Shown: positions 55,213-64,000 of the stretch, piece by piece
Layout: every line of letters starts with the position of its first letter
Position numbering within the stretch: the first letter of the stretch is position 1
Source: Anaerosalibacter bizertensis
Lineage (GTDB): Bacteria > Bacillota > Clostridia > Tissierellales > Sporanaerobacteraceae
Assembly (NCBI RefSeq): GCF_009696605.1
Contig: NZ_VULR01000001.1
Coordinates: 1 to 64,000 of the forward strand
Direction: 5' to 3'
DNA length: 64,000 nucleotides
Notes under the pieces: generated by a model
What the model was told of the DNA's origin: nothing
What the model saw: the letters and a program-made list of their open reading frames with translations, nothing else
Databases searched by the model: none
Position numbers and translations under genes: made by a program

Positions 55213-56373
55213 TTTCCCTGTTTTGCCGCCAAACTGTATCTTATTAAATAAATCTGCATCATAGGAATACATGTTTTTTTCTTTTTCATCATAAACTTTT
55301 AATGCAATATCTATCATTTCATTTATTAATTGTTTAAACGAGATACCTTTTCCTTCCCAAAGATAGTATGCAATAGAACCTGGCAAAGTATTTATCTCAT
55401 TGATATATACTTTGTTTTTCTGGTCTAATAAAAAATCTATTCTAGCGTTCCCTCTTCCATCTATTGCTTTGAAAGACTTTTTAGCAATAGTTTCAATTTC
55501 TGCTCTAATTTCATCTTCTATATCTGCTGGTATTCTTCTTCTTTCTTCTCCTCCATATTTCGCATTACTATTTACATATTTATCTTCATAAGAAAGAAAT
55601 TCTTGCCATCCTAATGGTTCTTCACATAAAGATGTTTTTAAATTTTCATCATAACCTATAACAGCACAATTTATCTCTCTTGGATTTTCAATAGCTTTTT
55701 CTACAATTATTTTTCTATCATATCTAATTGCTATTTCCACTCCATTAATTAAGGAATTTCTATCTATTGCTTTAGAAATACCAACACTAGATCCTAAATT
55801 AGCTGGCTTAATAAAAAGTGGATATTTAAGCTTATTTTCAATTTCTTCTAAGATTTCTTCCCTATTTTCTATCCATTTTGATCTATAAAACCAGGTATAA
55901 TCTACTATTGGTAGATTATTGGATTTGAATACATCTTTCATCAAAATCTTATCCATACCTACACTTGAAGCTAATACGTTGCTGCCTACATATGGTACAT
56001 TCATAAGTTCAAATAAACCTTGAATAGTACCATCTTCTCCATTAGTTCCGTGGATAGCTGGAAAAATTATATCTACCTTTCCTACTATCTTCTTTCTAAA
56101 AATACCTGCCTTATTTGGAATAGCATATAAATTAAAATCATTATGTGTGGGACTAATCATTATCTCTTCTGTATCTTCAAAATTATTGTGTTTAAAATTT
56201 TCAAAATCAAATAAACCATTTCCAGTAAGCCATTTTCCTTCTTTATTAATGTATATTGGAACTACATCATATTTATCTTTATCTATATTTTCCATTATTT
56301 GAAGACCAGTAATTATCGAAACCTCGTGTTCTACACTTCTGCCACCAAATACTACTCCAACATTTTTTTTCAT
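55207..56373 (-). CDS. ddl: D-alanine--D-alanine ligase
   Basis: 388 residues of the ATP-grasp Ddl family. VVFGGRSVEHEVSI at the N-terminus, FPAIHGTNGEDGTIQGLFEL (about 106-125), IKPANLGSSVGISKA (about 196), EDKYVNSNAKY in the omega loop (about 260) and NARIDFLLDQKNKVYINEINTLPGS (about 306-330). The omega-loop EDKY pattern is that of D-Ala adding enzymes, not the D-lactate (VanA) type. The protein is longer than E. coli Ddl (about 306). It lies 17 bases after murF, whose substrate it makes. Confidence 0.93.
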   Translation of the reverse strand: MKKNVGVVFGGRSVEHEVSIITGLQIMENIDKDKYDVVPIYINKEGKWLTGNGLFDFENFKHNNFEDTEEIMISPTHNDFNLYAIPNKAGIFRKKIVGKVDIIFPAIHGTNGEDGTIQGLFELMNVPYVGSNVLASSVGMDKILMKDVFKSNNLPIVDYTWFYRSKWIENREEILEEIENKLKYPLFIKPANLGSSVGISKAIDRNSLINGVEIAIRYDRKIIVEKAIENPREINCAVIGYDENLKTSLCEEPLGWQEFLSYEDKYVNSNAKYGGEERRRIPADIEDEIRAEIETIAKKSFKAIDGRGNARIDFLLDQKNKVYINEINTLPGSIAYYLWEGKGISFKQLINEMIDIALKVYDEKEKNMYSYDADLFNKIQFGGKTGKM

Positions 56374-56390
56374 TTTACATCCTCCTTAAA

Positions 56391-58019
56391 CTATTCTTCA
56401 TAGTTATCAGGTAAATCATTTTCAAATAATACTACATCTTTAGGTCTAACAATTTTTTGAAACTCTTTTGTAGCCTCATCTAAGTTTTGTACAACAATTA
56501 TATTATTTTCATTATACCCTGATTCTTTTAACCCTTTATAAATAGGTTTAGTCCTATTTTTACCTACCAATATTACATAATCGCATACAGTGCTCATTCT
56601 AACTCCAAACTCTCTATTTGATTCTTCTTCCTTATCACCTAGTTCAACCATTCCAGGAGTTATTATTATCTTCCTACCTTCTTTAAATTGGTTTAAGACT
56701 TCTAGTGCTGCTTTTACTCCTACAGGATTTGAATTAAAAGTATCATCTATAACTATAACACCTGTTCCTGGATTAATGATATTCAACCTATGGGGTATAG
56801 GTTCAATTTTTGCTATTCCTCGTCTTATTTCTTCAAATGTAAGTCCCAATGCTTTTGCTACACTAGCTCCTGCCAGTATATTATATATATTATGCTTTCC
56901 TAGAAGTTTAGTTGTACATTTTATTTCTTCTCCACTTTTATCTTTTAAAATAAAACTAGATCCTAATTCTGATACTTCTATATCTGTAGCATAAATATCT
57001 AGTTTTTCTTGATTTTCTAATCCATATAATATTTTTTCTTTAAATGTTTTATCTGCTAATTTTCTAAGGTATTTATTGTCATAATTAAATATAGCTATCC
57101 CATCACTTGGTAACTCTTCTATAAGCTCATATTTCGTTTTCATTATATTTTCAATGTTTTTAAAAGTTTCTAAATGGGCTGGCCCTATAGATGTAATAAC
57201 TCCTATTTTAGGATGTACTAGCTTAGCAATTTCCTTTATATCTCCAATATACCTAGCACCCATTTCTGCTATAAAAATTTCATAGTCATTTGTCAATTTG
57301 CTATTTATCACTTTACTAATGCCCATAGGAGTATTATAACTTTCAGGAGTTTTCAACACCCTATATTTTTCTTTCAATATAGTATCTACAATGAATTTAG
57401 TACTGGTTTTACCAAAGCTTCCTGTTATGCCAACAGTATCTAAATCATCCATAGACTTTATCTTTTCTTGAGCCATTGTATAATAATATGTATTTATTCT
57501 TTTTTCAATTGGATTTACTATAGTATTAGCTAATATCATATTCCTTCCCTGTAAAAAATTGATTATAAATAGTCCGTATAAAATTATAGTAATACTGGTT
57601 TTTCCGTTTGGAAATAAAATTTTAATTATTATAAACAATATTAATAATTGCAAAATATTAACTAAGAGGGATGAAATATATAGCCTTTTCGCCCTAGGTG
57701 TAAATTCTAATTTCTTTTTAGGTTCCTCTTTTTTAAAATCTAATGTACCTAGAGTTAAAAGCACCCATAATCCAATATATATATATAATAGAATATTACT
57801 TTTAATAAATATAATGTATAATAATAAAACGGCAGTTAATATTATGAAGGAAATTTTTATTTTTTTTGGATAAGCTTTTGTCGAGGTTTTGATCCATCTT
57901 TTATATTCCTCATTTTTATACCCTTCTAATTGAATCATGTGTAAAAAAAACTTCGACCTAAATATAATTATTAGCATCCAGAGCAAGACAAAAATATAAA
58001 GCATTTTATCCAATACCAT
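56391..58019 (-). CDS. murF: MurF-type Mur ligase with an N-terminal membrane domain
   Basis: 542 residues against about 450 for typical MurF. The first 170 residues carry four or five hydrophobic segments (about 5-22, 54-73, 76-93, 113-133, 140-155) in place of the usual UDP-MurNAc-binding domain. The Mur ligase core follows: P-loop GITGSFGKTST (about 196), EMGARYIGDI (about 247), SIGPAHLETF, PHRLNIINPGTGVIVIDDTFNSNP (about 405-428), and the C-terminal domain. MurF adds D-Ala-D-Ala to UDP-MurNAc-tripeptide; ddl directly downstream supports that. Its start lies 1 base after the hydrolase stop. Confidence 0.87.
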   Translation of the reverse strand: MVLDKMLYIFVLLWMLIIIFRSKFFLHMIQLEGYKNEEYKRWIKTSTKAYPKKIKISFIILTAVLLLYIIFIKSNILLYIYIGLWVLLTLGTLDFKKEEPKKKLEFTPRAKRLYISSLLVNILQLLILFIIIKILFPNGKTSITIILYGLFIINFLQGRNMILANTIVNPIEKRINTYYYTMAQEKIKSMDDLDTVGITGSFGKTSTKFIVDTILKEKYRVLKTPESYNTPMGISKVINSKLTNDYEIFIAEMGARYIGDIKEIAKLVHPKIGVITSIGPAHLETFKNIENIMKTKYELIEELPSDGIAIFNYDNKYLRKLADKTFKEKILYGLENQEKLDIYATDIEVSELGSSFILKDKSGEEIKCTTKLLGKHNIYNILAGASVAKALGLTFEEIRRGIAKIEPIPHRLNIINPGTGVIVIDDTFNSNPVGVKAALEVLNQFKEGRKIIITPGMVELGDKEEESNREFGVRMSTVCDYVILVGKNRTKPIYKGLKESGYNENNIIVVQNLDEATKEFQKIVRPKDVVLFENDLPDNYEE

Positions 58020-58020
58020 T

Positions 58021-58788
58021 TCATTTACCTCCTAATAAAAAGGTTTTTAATATAACGGAAAACCTTCTAAAATCATCTAAATACGAATAATGACCTGCTC
58101 CCTGAAGAACTACAAGACCACTATCCTTTATTTTCTTTTCCATTATTTCACCCATATATACAGGGGTTGCTGTATCATTCCCCCCCCAAATAAGTAATGT
58201 AGAAGCTTTGATATCTTTTAAATGTGGTTCCAAATCTTCGTTTACCACCTTCACTAAAATTCTCCTCATAATACCTGAGGCTTCTTGATAATCTGTGGAA
58301 CCAAATTTTTTATAAAATTTTTCCATTCTTTCTTTATTATCCTTCCAGAAAAAAAGAATATTGTATAGGAATTTTAAAGTTTTAAAACTATAGACCTTGA
58401 TATAATATTTTAAACTTCTTTTTGGAATAAGCCCTGCACTATCGATTAAAACCATTTTCTTTACTAGATTATTATATTGACTACTAAGTACTATAGAAAC
58501 TCTTCCACCAAAAGAATGTCCTATTAGTATAACTTCCTCCATTCCCATTTTATCTATAAACTTTTTGGTAATCCTTGCATAATCATATACTCCATAAATT
58601 TCTTTCGGTTCTTGACTTTCCCCAAATCCTGGGAAATCCAATGCATAGACTTTGAAATCCTTCTTTAATAAATTAAATATGGGCATCATAGTATCAATAT
58701 TTGCTCCCCAACCATGTAAAAGCAAAACATTTGAACCTTTACCTTCCACACTATAATGTATATCTAATCCTTCTATTTGGACTCTCAT
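58021..58788 (-). CDS. Alpha/beta-hydrolase
   Basis: 255 residues. Oxyanion HGWGAN (about 23), nucleophile elbow LIGHSFGGRVSIVLS (about 89), acid Asp in LLIWGGNDTATPV (about 207) and catalytic His in GAGHYSYLDD (about 234) form a complete triad. GAGGAAG is spaced for the ATG at 58788; the GTG at 58803 overlaps it. No membrane anchor or secretion signal. It opens the operon with murF and ddl, but its substrate is not evident. Confidence 0.88.
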   Translation of the reverse strand: MRVQIEGLDIHYSVEGKGSNVLLLHGWGANIDTMMPIFNLLKKDFKVYALDFPGFGESQEPKEIYGVYDYARITKKFIDKMGMEEVILIGHSFGGRVSIVLSSQYNNLVKKMVLIDSAGLIPKRSLKYYIKVYSFKTLKFLYNILFFWKDNKERMEKFYKKFGSTDYQEASGIMRRILVKVVNEDLEPHLKDIKASTLLIWGGNDTATPVYMGEIMEKKIKDSGLVVLQGAGHYSYLDDFRRFSVILKTFLLGGK

Positions 58789-58841
58789 ATTTATCTTCCT
58801 CACTAATCTTTTTAATTCATATTATTATCCTACTATATATG

Positions 58842-58871
58842 ATTATAACAAATACCAATTTTTTATTTCAA
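58842..58871 (-). promoter_or_regulatory. Promoter of the hydrolase-murF-ddl operon
   Basis: TTGAAA (58866-58871) and TATAAT (58842-58847), 18 bases apart, with TG one base before the -10 element (extended -10). Confidence 0.7.
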
Positions 58872-58935
58872 TAAAATCAAATTAATTAGAAAATCATGCC
58901 AATTAATATATATATTATACCATATAATACATATT

Positions 58936-58964
58936 AAAAGGTCCCTCAAATTGAGGGACCTTTT
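58936..58964 (-). terminator. Terminator of secG-hppA
   Basis: AAAAGGTCCCTCAA/TTGAGGGACCTTTT stem, then ATATGTATTAT on the minus strand, 8 bases after hppA. Confidence 0.8.
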
Positions 58965-58971
58965 ATCTATC

Positions 58972-60972
58972 TTATTTAAATAATATTCCACCATATTTAA
59001 CAAATAACTGTGCAAAAACTAATGATACTACAGTCATAAGTTTAATTAATATATTTATTGATGGACCAGAAGTATCTTTAAATGGATCCCCTACTGTGTC
59101 ACCAACTACAGCTGCTTTATGAGCTTCACTTCCCTTTCCACCATTATTTCCATCTTCTATATGTTTCTTAGCATTATCCCATGCTCCACCAGCATTTGCC
59201 ATAAATATGGCCATTAACACACCAGTTACTAAAGCTCCTGCTAGTAATCCGCCTAGAGCTTCTGTTCCTAATACAATTCCTACAACTACAGGAACAACTA
59301 CTGCTAGTAATCCTGGAATAATCATTTCCCTTAGTGCTGCTTGAGTACTTATATCTACACAAGTACTATACTCTGGTGTTGCCTTTCCTTCCATAATTCC
59401 TGGAATTTCTTTAAATTGTCTTCTAACTTCTTCTATCATACTAAATGCTGCTTTTCCAACAGCCTCCATAGTAATAGCTGAGAATAAGAATGGAAGCATT
59501 CCTCCAATAAATAATCCTGCTATAACAGCTGGACTAGTTAAATCTATTCCTTCTAAGTTAACTGCTTGAGTATAAGAAGCGAATAATGCTAAAGCTGTTA
59601 GTGCAGCTGAACCTATTGCAAATCCTTTACCTACAGCTGCAGTAGTGTTTCCTACTGAATCCAATGTATCTGTAATTTCACGTACATCTTCAGGTAGATC
59701 ACACATTTCTGCAATTCCACCAGCATTATCTGCTATAGGTCCATAAGCATCAACTGCTATTGTCATACCTGCTGTTGAAAGCATACCTACAGCTGCTAAT
59801 GCTATACCATATAATCCTTCTGCAGCATCAGCCGCACCATTTGAAGCATAAAAAGCTACTAATATTCCTATAGCTATAACAATTATTGGTCCTGCTGTTG
59901 AAGCCATACCTACAGAAAGACCGCCAATAATATTTGTTGAAGCACCTGTTTCAGATTCATCTGCTATTCTTTTTACTGGAGCATGATCGGCAGATGTATA
60001 ATATTCAGTAATTCTTGCAATTATAAGACCTACAATAAGACCTGCAACTATAGAAATAAAAGGTCTATTAGAACCTAATATTGGCTTACTAAATACAAAT
60101 GCAAATATTATAGTTATTACTGAACTTACTACTGTTCCTGTATTTAAAGCTTTTTGTGGATCTTTATCTCCTTTTACAAAGAATACTCCTATTATTGAAG
60201 CAATAACACCTACAGCCGCAAGTGCTAATGCATAACTAACACCACTTTCTCCATAGGATGCTAATCCAAGGGTTATAGCTGATATAATAGCTCCTACATA
60301 GGATTCAAATAAATCAGCACCCATTCCTGCTACGTCTCCTACATTATCTCCTACGTTGTCTGCAATTACAGCTGGGTTTCTTGGATCATCTTCAGGAATT
60401 CCTGCTTCTACTTTTCCAACCAAGTCTGCTCCAACGTCAGCTGCTTTTGTATATATTCCTCCACCAACACGAGCGAAAAGTGCTATTGAAGAAGCTCCTA
60501 GTGCAAATCCTGTGATTATATCTGGATCACCAAATAGTATGTATAATAGTCCTACACCAAATATTCCAAGTCCTACTACACACATTCCCATAACAGCTCC
60601 ACCAGAAAATGCTACTTCTAGTGCACTGTTCATTCCACCTTCTTTAGCTGCATTTGCAGTTCTTACATTAGCTTTTGTAGCCACTCTCATACCAAAGTAA
60701 CCTGCAAGTATTGAAAAAATTGCTCCTAATAAGAAAGAAATTGCAGTTTTAATATTTATTATTGCTAAAATAACAAATAATACAATTACGAATATTGTTA
60801 GAGAACGATATTCTCTTTTTAAAAATGCCATCGCACCTTCTTGAATATATGATGCAATTTCTTGCATCCTATCATTTCCTGGGTTTACTTTATTAACTGC
60901 ACTTGCCTTATATATAGCAAATAAAAGAGCTAGTACCCCTACAATAGGTGCAATTATAATAGCCTTATCCAT
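58972..60972 (-). CDS. hppA: Membrane-bound ion-pumping pyrophosphatase, K+-dependent
   Basis: 666 residues, about 16 membrane segments. Uses PPi hydrolysis to pump H+ or Na+ out of the cell. The PPi site [11 protein letters not shown] is at about 178 and DNVGDNVGD at about 205. Ala in [10 protein letters not shown] (about 444) marks the K+-dependent subfamily, where K+-independent enzymes have Lys. Glu in ADLFESYVG (about 222) is at the position found in Na+-transporting members. Follows secG by 19 bases. Confidence 0.95.
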   Translation of the reverse strand: MDKAIIIAPIVGVLALLFAIYKASAVNKVNPGNDRMQEIASYIQEGAMAFLKREYRSLTIFVIVLFVILAIINIKTAISFLLGAIFSILAGYFGMRVATKANVRTANAAKEGGMNSALEVAFSGGAVMGMCVVGLGIFGVGLLYILFGDPDIITGFALGASSIALFARVGGGIYTKAADVGADLVGKVEAGIPEDDPRNPAVIADNVGDNVGDVAGMGADLFESYVGAIISAITLGLASYGESGVSYALALAAVGVIASIIGVFFVKGDKDPQKALNTGTVVSSVITIIFAFVFSKPILGSNRPFISIVAGLIVGLIIARITEYYTSADHAPVKRIADESETGASTNIIGGLSVGMASTAGPIIVIAIGILVAFYASNGAADAAEGLYGIALAAVGMLSTAGMTIAVDAYGPIADNAGGIAEMCDLPEDVREITDTLDSVGNTTAAVGKGFAIGSAALTALALFASYTQAVNLEGIDLTSPAVIAGLFIGGMLPFLFSAITMEAVGKAAFSMIEEVRRQFKEIPGIMEGKATPEYSTCVDISTQAALREMIIPGLLAVVVPVVVGIVLGTEALGGLLAGALVTGVLMAIFMANAGGAWDNAKKHIEDGNNGGKGSEAHKAAVVGDTVGDPFKDTSGPSINILIKLMTVVSLVFAQLFVKYGGILFK

Positions 60973-60991
60973 ATTTACTTTTACCTCCTTT

Positions 60992-61219
60992 TTATTGTAT
61001 AGACGCCAGTACTAATGCAGATATTATAAATAAAGCAGCTGATATAGTAGTCAGCCTACTTAACGTATCTTCAAAGCTTTGGCCTTTATTCTTACCCCAT
61101 ATACTCTCAGCACCGCCACCTATTGTTCCAAGACCTTGAGACTTTCCAGGTTGTAACAATATAGTAGCTATTAAAAACAAACTAGAAATAATAATAATAA
61201 TAGAAAACAAAGTTTTCAC
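60992..61219 (-). CDS. secG: Preprotein translocase subunit SecG
   Basis: 75 residues with two membrane segments (about 3-20 and 53-72) around [22 protein letters not shown], the SecG signature. Part of the SecYEG channel. The frame extends to 61252, but GGAGGTGG is spaced 4-5 bases from the GTG at 61219. It has its own promoter and lies between eno and hppA, as in the common clostridial eno-secG-rnr order, here interrupted by hppA and the murF operon. Confidence 0.94.
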   Translation of the reverse strand: MKTLFSIIIIISSLFLIATILLQPGKSQGLGTIGGGAESIWGKNKGQSFEDTLSRLTTISAALFIISALVLASIQ

Positions 61220-61276
61220 TATTCCACCTCCTGTTTCCCATATGAAAAACAACTTAGAGCCTTTGCAAACAACAAT

Positions 61277-61305
61277 ATTTTACCATAGGGATTATATAAA
61301 ATCAA
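61277..61305 (-). promoter_or_regulatory. Promoter of secG-hppA
   Basis: TTGATT (61300-61305) and TAAAAT (61277-61282), 17 bases apart on the minus strand. Confidence 0.65.
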
Positions 61306-61329
61306 TAGTAAATGAAGACAGATCAATTT

Positions 61330-61371
61330 CCAAAAATAAATAGTAAGGTTAACCTTACTATTTATTTTTGG
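61330..61371 (-). terminator. Terminator of eno
   Basis: A 42-base perfect palindrome (CCAAAAATAAATAGTAAGGTT arm) 16 bases after the enolase stop; the T-rich end of the second arm serves as the T tract. Confidence 0.75.
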
Positions 61372-61387
61372 AATATTTTATGCAATA

Positions 61388-64000
<2,613 letters not shown>

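Overview
The window comes from a low-GC (about 30% G+C) anaerobic Firmicute, most likely a Clostridia or Tissierellia member that ferments amino acids. The reasons are the AT-rich codon use, strong GGAGG-type ribosome sites, a two-subunit iron-sulfur L-serine dehydratase, a histidine-to-glutamate route through formiminotransferase, an Nfn electron-bifurcating transhydrogenase, a K+-dependent membrane pyrophosphatase with a Na+-type signature, and a tmRNA tag ending DDNLALAA. The species cannot be named from the sequence alone.

Layout. 1-500: the 5' end of a 16S rRNA gene (minus strand) with two tandem promoters. 497-6000: a LysR regulator, then a minus-strand cheW-degS-degU-aminopeptidase cluster whose upstream side is a decayed IS1182-type element. 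6000-11760: a compact hutH-hutU-ftcD-hutI operon. 11880-16600: 2'-5' RNA phosphodiesterase, a LacI and a MarR regulator, and a lipid kinase/glycerophosphodiesterase pair. 16700-22960: PHP phosphatase, a probable 6S RNA with its own promoter and terminator, a short FtsH, two unknown genes, a pseudouridine synthase and NAD kinase. 22960-28500: oligoendopeptidase F and an FHA-FtsW-PBP cell-wall cluster. 28500-34420: PatB-like C-S lyase, a divergent cis-prenyltransferase, serine dehydratase and nfnAB. 34420-35000: a gene-free stretch with a promoter-like site and a structured RNA-like segment that looks like an IS200/IS605 right end. 35650-48360: a large glucan locus (a 2,801-residue cyclic beta-1,2-glucan synthase-like protein, a sugar nucleotidyltransferase/pseudo-phosphomutase fusion and a phosphoglucomutase). 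48380-51980: an M20 amidohydrolase, a polysaccharide deacetylase, and a decayed island beside ssrA. 51978-64000: ssrA-smpB-rnr, ddl-murF-hydrolase, hppA-secG, eno and a gpmI gene cut by the window edge.

How the genes work together. Histidine and serine breakdown feed glutamate, one-carbon units and pyruvate into fermentation. Nfn balances ferredoxin and pyridine nucleotides, and the membrane pyrophosphatase recovers energy from PPi. PgcA supplies glucose-1-phosphate, the nucleotidyltransferase fusion may activate it, and the NdvB-like protein may polymerise and cyclise it. Murein genes occur in two places (FHA-FtsW-PBP and Ddl-MurF). Many open reading frames begin upstream of the real start because the Shine-Dalgarno site itself contains an in-frame ATG or GTG; starts were corrected where the ribosome site decides.

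The best candidates for something under-described are the orphan structured RNA upstream of nfnAB, the glucan locus with its catalytically degenerate phosphomutase domain and possible ATT start, the divergent short cis-prenyltransferase, and the membrane-anchored MurF.
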